Positions 1 to 11,693 of a DNA stretch of 64,000 nucleotides are shown one piece after another (position 1 is the first letter of the stretch; each line of letters opens with the position of its first letter). The DNA comes from Ceriagrion tenellum (taxonomy: Eukaryota > Arthropoda > Insecta > Odonata > Coenagrionidae): contig OY720634.1 of the NCBI GenBank assembly GCA_963169105.1, positions 118,208,430 through 118,272,429 of the forward strand. The letters run 5' to 3'. The position numbers were made by a program, and so were the translations under genes. Below the pieces are notes generated by a model. That model was not told where the DNA came from and searched no databases. It saw only the letters and a list, made by a program, of their open reading frames with translations.

Positions 1-510
1 TATTAAATACATACACACCTAACAATCACTCCGATATGTTAAGGTGAAGGAAAAACCATCGAAAGAGCTTAATTTTCCCTCTAAGCCCGAGGAGTTCTCC
101 CTATAGCTCCTGTTTTGACAAACAAAAAAATGTCAACTTCACTCAACTTAAAATTACGATTTCGATACGCAGTTGGACGTATTACTCCGTCATCATTAAG
201 GCACAATATTGTTAACAGTAGCAGTGTCGCAATCGTCAAAAAAAAGTGGACATCACGTAGTGATTTTTTTATTTTCGAAATACGCTGCCCTACCATATCA
301 CGCCTTGAACTGATGATTCCTCTTTTAATAATTTCTACCAAACTGCCCTATCCTTGCCTACCGCTTCTGCATTATTTATAACCGTACACTACTTAAAACA
401 CGCTCTCCTGTTCCATAGACAAGAAGTCGGAAAACAGTCGATAAGCTCTTCTTCAGTCTCTTCCATCACATTACACATAATTATATTATTATTGCTGCCA
501 ATGAGACTTA

Positions 511-655
511 AGGTAGGTTGAACGACAAGTAGTGTAGCTGATCAGTTGAGTTGCTCCCTAAATGCTTGTTTCTAAATCTTCCACGTATCACTAACATCAT
601 GTTTCGCATGATCCCTTCATGACTCTTGCATCTCGTTTACATAGTTTCTATTTAC
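511..655 (+). mobile_element. LINE 3'-UTR relic
   Basis: This stretch matches, with scattered changes, the 3' untranslated part of the LINE copy at 7920-8060: both carry GGTTG/GGTTAG, AGTAGTGTAGCTGATCA, TGCTTGTTTCTAAA and CGTTTACATAGTT in the same order. The coding end and the terminal GTAGATG tail are missing, so it is a fragment truncated at both sides. Confidence 0.6.
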
Positions 656-660
656 ATTAA

Positions 661-1577
661 TTCGATATATTTACACATACATGCGTATGCATCCTGGGCA
701 TGCCAGCATTAGGATGAATGTATGCTAAATGTAGTAGGAATTGATTCCCTAAGAACCGGTTGCAGTTAAAAAAGGAGGAAAAGATTTATGAATGAGTGGG
801 TCATCGAAGAATGTGAATGGAATACTTATGTGACACATTCTAAAAGAGCGTGCTTCGTTGGTATGATCACAATTTAGAGAGCGAATGAGAGTCAGACACT
901 GAAACCGATTTGTGATAAGAGATGTGTGAAAGGAAGGACTAAACGGAGAAAATCACGGGCGAATGAAGTGGAAGATGATATTCAGAGGAGGAACATCTCG
1001 AGTCAAGAGAAGAAGAGAGCGGGTATGATGTAATACATGAATGCAACAGAAAAAAAGTCGCACCTATTCAGGAATAGTACCGCAAGAGAGAGATAATGTT
1101 AAAAAAGCTATTATATTAAGTCTACCAGCAATAAATAAGCTTTAGGATATAAACTACCCCCGAAAGAGAATGGCATGATGGGTATGTATATATACGTATG
1201 TAAAGATATCCATCATGGGGACGGTGGGGCAGCATTTAATGTCTTGCTCCCCTTTTCTGCTGAGTGGCCAAGATTCCCACAGCATTTTCTTTTTTTTTTC
1301 GTTTCACACACGCGCAAAACGAATCGATTAGCGAGTAAAAATAACTTTTTACGGCACTTGCTTCGATCAATAATAACGTTAGCCCCGCGGTAATTGCGAT
1401 GCTATTATCCTAACGCGCGATTGCGCATTCTACCGCGGTTTCTCCTTCGGACTCTTTTGTTTTGATTTATCCAGCAGCAGTGATTGTTTCCTCGTAGAAA
1501 AAATACACTTTATTATGAAAATTATGAAAAAAATGACCAACTTTAACGTGCTACATTATACCGTTCAGTGTTTTAAA
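661..1577. other. no recognisable gene
   Basis: I see no supportable gene, RNA or element here. Reading frames are short and lack recognisable motifs. A T-rich run lies near 1287-1300. Confidence 0.5.
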
Positions 1578-1654
1578 TTGAACAATTATAACAAATTTTA
1601 AGCTATCCGGAACTAGCCACGGAGTTTCACTTTTACGGAGTCACCCGCAATGCA

Positions 1655-1750
1655 CAAATGTGCGAATTTCCACAGAGAAAAAATCATCCGCCTTGACCGG
1701 GATCCCGGTCAAGGCGGATGATTTTTTCTCTGTGGAAATTCGCACATTTG
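1655..1750. repeat. perfect 96-bp palindrome
   Basis: The two 48-bp arms are exact reverse complements with no spacer; the centre is GGGATCCC, with the axis between 1702 and 1703. I checked the arms in ten-base blocks and found no mismatch. The same 13-mer, TTGAACAATTATA, lies at 1578-1590 and again at 1748-1760, overlapping the right edge. A mutation-free palindrome implies a very recent event, or an inverted artefact of sequencing or assembly. Confidence 0.95.
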
Positions 1751-1760
1751 AACAATTATA

Positions 1761-4700
1761 CTTGGATTACGTTCTTACCTACGAAAATTACGATGCACTA
1801 TCTCGGTTTCTTTCACGCAACTTGAACTAGGTTTGTTGGAAAACATCACGAATGATAAAATAACTTCAAGTTTCTTGAATTCATTCCAGGTTGATCATAA
1901 TTTCAACCAGTAAACTCATAAATCCTTTACTTAGCCCAGAAGGAGCTAAGGAATACCGCATAGAACCGTGTACCATACGCACCCGTGTAAGAAGCGCACC
2001 CCGCTTTTATAAGCGTCGGGAAAAAATTCAGTGGCTTTCTTCGTTCTCCTAGTGCTAGTATTTGGTGGCCTTAGTACTTTCGACTGACACCAAAGCTTTC
2101 CGTTTGCCTTCTTACGTTTGATTCGCCGCGCTAAATTGAGAAAAGTAATCGCTTCTCATTCCACTAAAAGTTGTAGCATGGTACTAATACATTACAATAC
2201 TCCTTCGACACTTATTCACTTAATCAAAAGGTACAAAAACAACCTAACAAGTTCACACTTACGAGCAATAATTAATAGTGAGTAGTTTATCGGCACTAAT
2301 AACAAGTATTTCTCTAAAATTAGCATTGCAAACAAAAAGAGCATCCCAAAAGGATATTCACTCGAAGAAATATCTCATCTAAAACATTAATGAATTCTTC
2401 TCATTTTTTCCTGTATTATATTTATGTCGCCTTTTCGCCGGCATGGTCGAACCAACTTCATTTCAATTGTAGTTCCTCTTGGGAAATGAAGATCACTGCA
2501 ATTTCCCCCGCAATTTCTAAAGGTGTTGTTGCTGCCCAATAAGGCGCAGGAGGTAATTTTTCTGGGTGATAGATTTCTTGAGGAAATAAAAAAATATTCC
2601 GAAAATCCAATCGCAAAGCAAAACCCAAAGTGATTAAACCACAGAACCATGGAGCTTATATATTTGTACCATGCATGGAATCTTCTTTCTCCCCTCCACG
2701 CTACGTCACAAGGTCGATACTATCGCATCTTAGAGGTATCGATAGTTGACTGAGATGCGCAACGACCTACCCAATGTATTAGTATCATGACTTGTAGCTC
2801 TACGATGTTTAGTTTAGTACGGGTTCAGGCACCGAGCTCCGATTTTGAGTTTCTACCAGCTACCGTAGGGGTTTCCATGAAAAGCGGAGAGATAAGGAAC
2901 TCCCGTAAGACGCGCGCCCCCTTTTCAACTACGATTTCTGGGAAAAAAGGTGCGCGTGGTAGATGGGTCTGTACGGTATTACGTTCACGTATAAGATACT
3001 GTCGCCATGTAATGAATCATGTCAATAAAGAGCATTCTCTCTTAAAGCCTGCGATGAAAGGAGTTTTTGAATGAAAAATGAAAAAGTTATCGTGTACGAA
3101 AAAGGAGAGATTGAGTTCGGGGATGGCAAGAATGAATTCTATTTCCAAAGTAAAATTTGAGTTAAATAAAGGTGGTGATAAGTTATATATTTCATTTAAC
3201 CATGGCTTCATCGGCGATGTCGTTAGGATTGTTACAACAGTTTTAATGGATAAGTTTCGATTATCTTGAGACTACTTCCTATTTTTTAATATCATTTTTT
3301 CCCTACCGTAGCTTTCGTATAAATAATATTCATCTCAAAGGATGATGTTATTACACATCATGAGATGCTTTAATTATTTGAATGGCACTGACTTTTTAAG
3401 TTTCGCTTTTTCTCAGCGAGAGAGTTCACGCTTACCTATATCTTTCAACGCGGAATTGATTTTGGCGCCAATTTTACGATAAGGGGAGGTTATTGGGAAC
3501 TCCAAAGTCCATTACGTACAAGTTTTCAGATTTGAGAATCCCATAATCGTAAATGGTTATGTTCTCCCGATTTGGAAACAGGTCGAATGGCTTAGGCCGT
3601 GTGATCGTAAAACATAAAGCCAAAGAAGGAAGCAGAACGCGGGAGACAATGGCGTTTTGGATCAATTCGCCGGATCTCATCCTTGGAACGTATCAGAAAT
3701 GCAGCACGGAAGACCGGGAAGCCATCGAGATTTCCTTCCCGGGGTTTGATTACGATTCACTCAGATTTATTGGATCACAAATGGAGACGAAAATCTAAAG
3801 GTCGCAAAAATACCGGTCTCATTCACGTTGGGCTGGGAAAGGTAAAATTCAAAAGCAATGCTTAGCGGACTTGAGACTTATTAACCGAATATTCAGGAAT
3901 ATTAAAACTGCGCATGCTTTTTCTCTTGAGAGAATGGATATTATACATGATTATAATCAATTAAAATTAGTTCAAATCTCCTTGAAATCAAATATCCTTT
4001 AAATTTAAATACTATAATTAACCTTTTTACCATTGAAGCAATGGAGCCTTAAATCAGAAAAATTTTAATTACGATTTATTTTTATAAATAGGAAAGCTAA
4101 TGCTACTCGACTGACAACTTTTTTGACTAATTCTTAGGGTAGCATTATATGGACGTACCCTTAAATGTGCCAAGACAGCCTGTCATTGTGTGACAGAGGA
4201 AAGATAAGTGATTGCAAAATTAAATTGGTGATTGAAAACAACAAACAACAATTGAAGAACTTTATATTGTAGTTTTCAATTTTGATATCCCCAACTTTCC
4301 AATAGATAAGTAAGTAAAACATAATGTATCACTTGACTTCTCTTGTAGGGGGAAACGTAATCCAACAATAACTAGCGGGCACTGAAGTAAGCACTAAAAT
4401 AATTTATGATTCTAAAGTTTATATTAAAAATGCTATTGGAGAAAAGCAATGAGCCGAGTGAAATCGAACTATTCCATACTGCCATGATGTTTTATCAAAT
4501 GAAATATCTTCGACCGCGATTCTACAATACTAAGTTTATTTATAGATACGTAGAGCGGGTTTACCATCCTCTCCTTTAAAATTTATCCCCCGTGTCACAC
4601 TGAAACTCGTGTGATCAGAATTTTTAAGTTACCTTAATCAAGCGTCTAGCGACCGAGACTCTAGCGGCTCCCAACCTTGTCCATTTACAAACCGTTACAC

Positions 4701-5146
4701 TCACTGTTCGCTCGTAGTTGCTCTTAATAAGATTTTACGGAGTATATATTTTCCGTGAAATATCGTCGATTCACAATTTGGCTTTTCCGAAGTAGACAAC
4801 AACTAGTTGGTCATAACAATGATCAGAAATATCAATACTAAAAGATTAGGCAAGCTTACATGGCGAAGCTCTATAGATTTTCTCGGGTATGGATTCCACA
4901 GAAGCTTAAGGAAAGTCATTGCCGAAGATTTATGTCTCCACCCGTTTCTGGGTGTGGATAAGACAAATGGCAGAGAGCTAGATCTGATGGTGTTGAAATG
5001 GATGGTGACTGGAGGTACACGAAAAAGGCATTACAGGCGAAATTTGGAAGAGATTGGTAGTGATTGGTAGCGGAGGGGTGGCAAATGATGTGTTGACAAA
5101 GGCGAAAATAGGAACAACGACCGAGGAGAGAAAGGGAAAGAAGCCA
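1761..5146. other. no recognisable gene
   Basis: This is AT-rich sequence. The small open frames here (for example 2787-3074 plus and 3553-3798 plus) show no domain, signal peptide or codon pattern I can recognise. I see no RNA gene and no structured repeat. Confidence 0.5.
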
Positions 5147-5554
5147 TAAAATAGTAGGTGTGGTAGTTCAATAGGTCACCGTTCGGTTGCTGACTTGAGA
5201 GTTCATGGTTCAAATCCGGGTGAGGGGAATGAACGAACCTTAGCTAATGTCCTTCCGTAGGTTTCCGAGACGTTGGTACGCTGATCCTAGTATTTTTCTC
5301 CGGCCTTCGTCCGCGATTCTGGTTTTGGTAGAGAACAGTTTCGCTGGAATCGGAAAAGTTGTTCTCTACCTAAGCCAACATACTGGATGTAAAAATGAAG
5401 AAACCAAACACAGACTTCAGCCAAAAAATTTATATGCAAGCTTAGAAAAGGTTAGAATTGTTTCGACAGCTTTCTACTCTATTAGACATTCTCATCATTG
5501 TCTAGGTAATAAATATGATGGCAGTGAGGTGAACATTTTTATATTTCGGTACGG
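5147..5554 (+). mobile_element. tRNA-derived SINE copy 1
   Basis: The copy begins TAAAATAGTAGGTGTGGTAG and has a tRNA-like head with a good RNA polymerase III B box, GGTTCAAATCC (5208-5218), about 45 bases after an A-box-like TAGTTCAATAG. It matches the reverse complement of 6600-7007 over exactly 408 bases with few substitutions. The shared left edge and the shared right edge (CGGTACGG) define the element. A 148-codon open frame from 5247 starts inside it and its first part recurs in the other copy; I take it as incidental rather than a gene. A second TTTTTATATTTCGGTA follows at once, suggesting a repeated 3' end. Confidence 0.7.
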
Positions 5555-6599
5555 TTTTTATATTTCGGTAAATATACTGATAAGTTGCGGAACACAATCA
5601 CGTGAGGAACCGTTGTACTTAACTCACCATTTTTTAGTCAGTACATCAACTGTTACTTTTCACTTTTTAACATACTATATATTAAAAGTGTGAAAACTGT
5701 CGAAATTGATCCCTTTAATATTCACCACAGCTATGCATGTTACGTGGTTTCACGCAATCGCATTAATCGCAGTTGATGAATTTTTATGAATTTATGAAAC
5801 TTTTTACTTGAATTCTGCTTTGAATTTATACAGCTGATTATTGTCGGTAATTAAGGTTAGTTTGATGATAGACTGGTGCGTTTCAGTATATGGCCATTCA
5901 AGTATGCGCGCGCCTTTAATGAATTTAAACATAAACGAAAAATTGGCCTTATATTTTTATTGACGTTTTTTTCCCAATCTATGGATTTTAATGGTCTAAA
6001 TTTATTATTGAAGCTGCTTTTAAAGAAAACAATCGAGAGGTAGTAGACTGTATTTTGATAAAAAACACAATTTTGGCAAAATTTCGAAAACTCATGAAAA
6101 ATGCTTAAAAATGAGTACAAAATCGACCTTAAATACTCTGATATAAAACGTTTACCTCACATATTCCATAAATATCAACTGAAATATGTTAAATGAACTA
6201 TTTTCTACTAATACTAGTGAGAGTAAACATTAAAAAAAATATTTCAAGAAATATGGAGGAAAATCCCTTAAAAAGTCGATAATTCCTGAAAATTTGCGTA
6301 AAAACTCATTTTTTTGTTAGGTTAGAGTGGAAAGCCTCAACTCTGCGCAATAATCTTGCACGTCCTTCCTAGTCATAGCAAATGATTAGGTATGGCACCC
6401 CTCGGGAAACGATTTGCGAGAAAAGCCTTTTTTCGAACCACCCTAATATACATGATTCGAATAAATCCACTTGACTGCCGTACTTAGATGAATGCTTGCA
6501 CGAAAGATTGTTTTCTCGTAGTTTACTAGGGCCAGGCTGTTGTCTTAGTGAGCTAAATACAGTTTTCTGTCATCTTTGCCAACCGTAGGCCTCACCCAG
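5555..6599. other. spacer between inverted SINE copies
   Basis: This is AT-rich DNA between the two SINE arms. A small minus-strand frame (5857-6120) has no recognisable feature. No element ends are evident. Confidence 0.5.
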
Positions 6600-7007
6600 C
6601 CGTACCGAAATATAAAAATGTTCACCTCACTGCCATCATAATTATTACCTACACAATGATGAGAATGTCTAATAGAGTAGAAAGCTGTCGAAACAATTCT
6701 AACCTTTTCTAAGCTTGCATATAAATTTTTTGGCTGAAGTCTGTGTTTGGTTTCTTCATTTTTACATTCAGTATGTTGGCTTAGGTAGAGAACAACTTTT
6801 CCGATTCCAGCGAAACTGTTCTCTACCAAAACCAGAATCGCGGACGAAGGCCGGAGAAAAATACTAGGATCAGCGTACCAACGCCTTGGAAACCTACGGA
6901 AGGACATTAGCTAAGGTTCGTTCATTCCCCTCACCCGGATTTGAACCATGAACTCTCAAGTCAGCAGCCGAACGGTGAACTATTGAACTATCACACCTAC
7001 TATTTTA
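6600..7007 (-). mobile_element. tRNA-derived SINE copy 2
   Basis: This is the inverted partner of 5147-5554, the same 408 bases long. Its head, with the B box GGTTCAAATCC read on the minus strand, lies at the right. Substitutions against copy 1 are few (for example GATAGTTCAATAGTTCACC versus GGTAGTTCAATAGGTCACC), so both inserted fairly recently. The inner flanks differ completely, which argues for two independent insertions rather than one palindromic transposon. Confidence 0.7.
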
Positions 7008-7120
7008 AAAAGCTCGTTTCTCCTAACTAGAAATTAGTGTAGCTAGATGAACAGTTTTATAAGGAATTTGTGAGTATGTCCATTTGAAAGCGATCACTCC
7101 ATGAAAAAATATATTCTGCA

Positions 7121-7580
7121 CACATCTACATATCGCCCTGCGAGCCACCTCAAGGTTGTTTGTCTGGGGGTGAATTATCACAAACATGTTCTTAAGTGTA
7201 GATATTACCTTAAACCAACATGCACCACACAGTAGGTATGCTACCGGCTAACTAAATTAATCTATAATGCAACTACGTAAACTCGATACAGGAGTCATGC
7301 ATGGAACATGCACAGCATGTAGTAAGCACTACTCGGCAGATTTAGAAACATGCATTAGGGAGCTTATGAATGAATCAGTTACACTACCTGTCAACTAACC
7401 TAATTCAAAGTCCAAAATCAGCCATTAGGAATTGTCTCTTATCAATGGTGGGAAAAACGATATTTTAAACCTGTCTGTTCTGCAGTCTATTTCCATAATT
7501 TTGTTCTCATGATCTGATCTGCCGTAGTATACTCCAGTCCGAAAGATATAAATAACTCCTTCGGAAAATTATTGGGTTTT
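7121..7580 (-). mobile_element. LINE 3' end, inverted copy
   Basis: Read on the minus strand, this carries a degraded end of a reverse-transcriptase frame (fragments matching NKI.EIDCRTDRFK and the following FF. motif). A 3' UTR with GGTTAGTTGACAGGTAGTGT follows, then a terminal block reading CACCCCAGACAAACAACCTT..GGTGGCTCGCAGGGC and a GTAGATGTG end. It is the mirror partner of the copy at 7795-8226. Confidence 0.75.
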
Positions 7581-7794
7581 AAATTCAAGTATCAGATTGA
7601 GTCTAATTTTCAATCTAAGTTATACTTATCGGTTTAAAACATTGATATACTAATTTATGAGATGTAAGAAAAAATCTGAATTTTACGCAATACCATGAAA
7701 ATAAGAAATGATTGCTTGCAGGATGAATGAGCATCCAATTGTGAACGTGGGAAGTCTCGAATGTCATACACATATATCTATAAATTTCCTGCAA

Positions 7795-8226
7795 TTTTTG
7801 ATGCTCTTATCACGAAAACATAATGAGAACAAAATAAGGGAAATAGATAGTAGAACAGATAGGTTTATAATGCCGTTTTTCCTGCGATCGATTATAGACC
7901 ATAATGGCCGCGTTACGACTTGGAAGTAGGTTAGTTGACAGGTAGTGTAGCTGATCAACTCACATTTCCCCTAATGCATGTTTCTAAACCTGCCGAGTAG
8001 TGCTAACACCATGTTTTGCACGTTCCCTGTATGATTCTTGTGTCACGTTTACATAGTTACATTATAGAGTATTTTAGTAGTTTCTGTAGCATTTATAGTA
8101 CACCGATAGTGCGGTGCTTGTTGGTGAAAATAAATTTCTTCACTGTAGTTCATGTTGGTGATACCTCACCCCCTGCCAAACACCCTTGTGGTGGCTTGCG
8201 GGGTAATAAGTAGACGTAGATGTAGT
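7795..8226 (+). mobile_element. LINE 3' end
   Basis: The copy starts in the last codons of a non-LTR reverse transcriptase (NKIREIDSRTDRFIMPFFLR, stop near 7929) and continues through the same 3' UTR as the inverted copy at 7121-7580. It ends CACCCCCTGCCAAACACCCTTGTGGTGGCTTG and a GTAGACGTAGATGTAG tail. The catalytic FADD region is absent because of 5' truncation, which is usual for LINE insertions. Confidence 0.8.
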
Positions 8227-8674
8227 GCTATATAGGTTCCACTCCATACAAAAATTTTCACTAGAATTTGGATTATTATTTATTTAAATAAATAAATAAT
8301 AAATAAAGGATAATAAATAGAAGCAGGAGTATCTTGAGCTTTTCATCACCTTCACAAAAGGTTGAAGTAATAGCGTAAAAGAGAACCATTGCAACAGGCG
8401 TTGAACAGACAAGAAAACTGAAGAAAATCTTTCTTGTTCATGACGAAGTTGATGTGTTGAGTCGGGATCGGTGAAGGACAGTGACAAGTTGATCGGATCA
8501 ACGTGTTTCACTGCCCATTTCCATGACCCAACTCACATTAACGTGGTTTTATTGCCTGTTTTCCCGGCTTGGAAGCTGATTTTTTTATTCCGTTGGCTAT
8601 AAACTGAGCGTGAGAATCAATAATAAAACCTCTATCTATCATAGATTACTAAACCATTTACTGAAACAAGTCGC

Positions 8675-8731
8675 TCACTGCCAAACACCCTTGTGGTGGC
8701 TTGCAGGGTAATAAGTATAGGTATGTGTAGA
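8675..8731 (+). mobile_element. very short LINE 3' terminus
   Basis: Only the last ~55 bases of the LINE family are present: CACTGCCAAACACCCTTGTG, GTGGCTTGCAGGGTAATAAG, then a degenerate GTATAGGTATGTGTAG tail. This is an extreme 5' truncation of the kind target-primed reverse transcription produces. Confidence 0.75.
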
Positions 8732-8785
8732 TCAGTGATATTATCATCCGGCTAACATGCCAATATTACTTGCTAAAAGGCGAGC

Positions 8786-8789
<4 letters not shown>

Positions 8790-8851
<62 letters not shown>
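8790..8851. repeat. (TA)n microsatellite
   Basis: About 31 uninterrupted TA units. The frames predicted across it (Tyr-Ile repeats) are simply translated repeat. Confidence 0.98.
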
Positions 8852-8855
<4 letters not shown>

Positions 8856-9008
8856 CGTTGATGGATTGGAGTCAGCCATGCGGCGATGAACACACGATGT
8901 GGATAGGATGGAGGAGATAGACACACAAAAAAAAAAAGAGACGATCACACTTACATAGCTAGCTTTCGGAACTAGTCTGTCTTCAAGGCGTATCACGGAA
9001 CAAATGTC

Positions 9009-9232
9009 GTGTGCGCTGGTGAGGATAGGGGTAGGAGGGGCGGTAGATTAGGGGAGTGGGGATGGGGGAAGGGGAAGGGGTTTTTCCCAGCGGTTGACGA
9101 ACGGTTCTTGAAAAGGGGAAATTTTTACCAGCTCGTGTCTTGGCCGGAGAGAGCGGAAGGGGTCGCAGTGAGGGTGGGGGGGGGGGAGAGGGAAGGGAAG
9201 GGGGTAAATGGAAAACAACGGGGAGCGTGCGA
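9009..9232. repeat. G-rich low-complexity tract
   Basis: Many runs of four or more G lie on the plus strand, including an 11-G run near 9176-9186. It sits just past the stop codon of the Penelope-like reading frame, so it may be that element's 3' region. It could form G-quadruplexes on the plus strand. Confidence 0.6.
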
Positions 9233-10273
9233 TTAATGTATTTTATTTAATCCGGGCGCGGCGTACGATTTTAGCAACCAGATTATGGCCTGCTCCTTCT
9301 GGCGCACTTCAATTAACGGGGCGTCCGGGGGAAGGGAGATCAATATTGCCACCTCAAAGAACTTGTCAAAGGACAAGCCATGCTTCCGCGCATGAGTAGG
9401 GACGGGGAAAGTGGAAGATGGGTCTTTACAGGTGCACCGATGGTTATTCATTCTAATATTAAGGGGTGTAATACATTCGCCCACATAAAAACCGGGACAT
9501 AGTTTACATTGTAACACATAAACTAAGTTGTGGGAGTCGCAAGAGCCGGAGGCTTTGATGTCGAACGGCGTCTCTGTGTTAGGACTCTGAAATGAGGAAA
9601 GGGGGCGAAACATGTTGCACGTTTTGCACCGTGGTTTGTTGCATCTCTGTGTGGTGGGACGGGGAGTGTCATTCGATGGACCCTCTCGCGAAGAATTGGA
9701 GCGAAGAAGATTGGCTAAGTTAGGTGGACGTCTGAAACATACTGTGGGGCATTTGGGTAGGAGATTGGCTGTCGATCTGTTAGTATCTAAAATTGGGAAT
9801 AAGTCTTTGAGGATGGTCTTGAGTTTTTGGACGCCAGGAAAATATGTGATGTGAAGATTTAGGGCGTCCAGGGGGGTGTCTTTTTTACGTGGGGTGAAAT
9901 TAGCAGAGGAGGGTAAAATACGTTTTTTTAGAAGTGGCTCGGGATAATTTCTATTGGATAAAGAATTGTGAAGCTTATCAAGGTATTCATGAAGTTTTTC
10001 TTTGGAGTTGCAAATCCGGTGGCCACGGATCGACAGCGAATAAGGAATTGAGTGCTTAGTGTGTTTGGGATGGCAGCTGTTGTAATGCAAATACAGTTGT
10101 TTGTTGGAGGGCTTGATATGGACCGAAGTCTCAAAGGTGTTATTATTTGTGATGGAAATGTCTACGTCGAGAAAGGTGATTTGAGAAGGAGAAGTGGCCG
10201 ATGTGAAGCGAATGGATGAGAACTGATTTAGAGATTTGAGGAAGTTCGATGATACCCTAGCGAACTTCCTCAA
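9233..10273 (-). pseudogene. Penelope-like element, C-terminal part with GIY-YIG endonuclease
   Basis: This 346-codon open frame holds the C-terminal portion of a Penelope-like retroelement polyprotein. Residues ~30-120 are the region just after the reverse-transcriptase core (FLDVDISITNNNTFETSV, then SIRGHRICNSKEKLHEYL). Residues 211-219 are a cysteine cluster (CNKPRCKTC). Residues 251-346 form a GIY-YIG endonuclease: VYVLQC at 251, FYVGE at 262, R273, HR at 278 and a glutamate-rich helix around 322-327. In this family the nuclease nicks the target and the reverse transcriptase primes from it. The frame is intact, but the start is not authentic: the catalytic RT motifs are absent upstream and the first codons lie in a hairpin junction (10227-10282). 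The upstream frame at 10278-10553 is the N-terminal part of the same protein. The product would have no polymerase. Confidence 0.9.
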
Positions 10274-10282
10274 ATCTCTAAA
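10227..10282. repeat. inverted repeat at the Penelope deletion junction
   Basis: Two exact 22-bp arms (10227-10248 and 10261-10282, beginning TTTAGAGATTTGAGG) enclose a 12-bp spacer. It sits exactly where the N-terminal and C-terminal halves of the Penelope frame meet and the reverse-transcriptase core is missing. Confidence 0.95.
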
Positions 10283-10553
10283 TCTCTAAAAGTTGGTTGC
10301 AGAATACCTCGATTGGGTGATTATTGGCCAAAGGTTTAGGTTCATAGTTGGATTTAGGACGAAATTTGTTGATGGCGGGGTTTAAATTTGAAGTGTGGCC
10401 GTCGTTTTGTTTCCAAAAGTGCCGCCATTTGAGGTTTCTGCAGAAACTGATGACATCCGAGAGTAATTGTATATGATTGACTTTGGGAGTCGGTGAGAAA
10501 GTGAGTCCTTTACTTAAAACAGAGACATCATTCTTAGTTTGATTTCCAATCAT
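10278..10553 (-). pseudogene. Penelope-like element, N-terminal fragment
   Basis: This 91-codon frame includes VLSKGLTFSPTPKVNHIQLL followed by DVISFCRNLKWRHFW and INKFRPKSNYEPKPLANNHP. This is the conserved segment that precedes the reverse-transcriptase domain in Penelope-like proteins. The frame stops at the inverted-repeat junction, where about the whole RT domain (several hundred residues in intact relatives) is missing before the C-terminal half resumes at 10273. No promoter or pseudo-LTR could be delimited upstream. Confidence 0.75.
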
Positions 10554-11693
10554 TCGTTCATTTCAATCGTGCACATCTCCGACTCACGAGAAAGCGTTCC
10601 ACGTTATAAACACCTACGGTAGTGTTGACAGAAGCGGGTAACTATTAGTTTTCTAGTGGAGGAATCGAGGCACATACGAGCGAAGTTACGCGAAAATTCC
10701 TAAACACCCCTCTAGAGAAGTTGAAGATAACAAATAACAACAGGTTGAGAGAAATTACGAGAGATCACTGGTGGGTGAGGTGGAGCGAGGCTTTTCGTCT
10801 CGTAAATAACTGTCTTCCAATCCTTGCCAACAGAATCCGGTGCTGAGAGGAAAAACATCCTCAAAGGTAGAGTGTATTTTGTCTGAAAAAATGCTGTAAT
10901 ATTCCTAGACAACGCGTAACACAACTTAGGGAATCTTCGTCGCAACATTTTCCTGCTTTTCTTTCATCGTTATTCACTTGAATACCATTTATACGATGTC
11001 GACCTAACTGCTAAAATTGCTGAAGGAATAATCGCGCCAAATTCCTGCAATGCCTAAAAAAATTGCCTAATGCCTAAAAAATGCCTAAAATGCTTTAAGT
11101 TTCTTGACACCCATGCATTAGAGAAGCCGCTAAGATACAAATATGATTGAATGTGACATATTTTCAAAAGTACCAAAGGAAAATTTACTATATGCATTAA
11201 TATAGTTAGGTTGCGAAATTTCATTACAGTGATGAACAAACAATATGAAAGGAATTGGTTCTTTCCCCGAGTAACAATATCTTAAATTTCTCTATGGTCT
11301 CCAATCAGATGAGAGGGTCCATAATGGCCAACGTTTCGATACATTATTCGGTTATCATTCTCAGAGCTGAGTCGAATGATTCACCTTTGCCCCGAGTCGA
11401 CAGATTTCTTACTGTCTACTATATTTTAAAAATTAAGACTCGTGTTTGGATGCCTGAAGCGTCATCAACTGGTTCTCTGCTGATGTGACACAAAGTAGTT
11501 ACCTGATTTTGTTGTCGTTACTATAACATATGGGTGAACAGTTTGAACTCAGTGTTTTTCCATAATCGTAATATGCTGATATACTGTCGCAGGCAAATCG
11601 CATTTGGCTATAATTTTAACGCGAGAAATTAAAGCAATACTCTGCCTTTATTTTTTTGGCAAATTTGATTCAGGTAATTTACAATTATCTCCT
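10554..11693. other. no recognisable gene; short tandem repeat at 11049-11095
   Basis: Apart from a degenerate tandem run of (AT)GCCTAAAA units at 11049-11095, nothing can be supported. The frame at 11255-11488 has no recognisable domain. Confidence 0.5.

Noticed and set aside
5160..5230. tRNA gene
   Set aside because: The B box is good, but there is no cloverleaf with paired acceptor ends and the sequence is repeated as part of a SINE.
5247..5693. 148-codon frame repeated in part at 6545-6907
   Set aside because: Both frames lie in the 408-bp SINE copies, so conservation reflects the repeat, not a gene.
8744..8996. Frames rich in Tyr-Ile repeats
   Set aside because: Translation of the (TA)n microsatellite.
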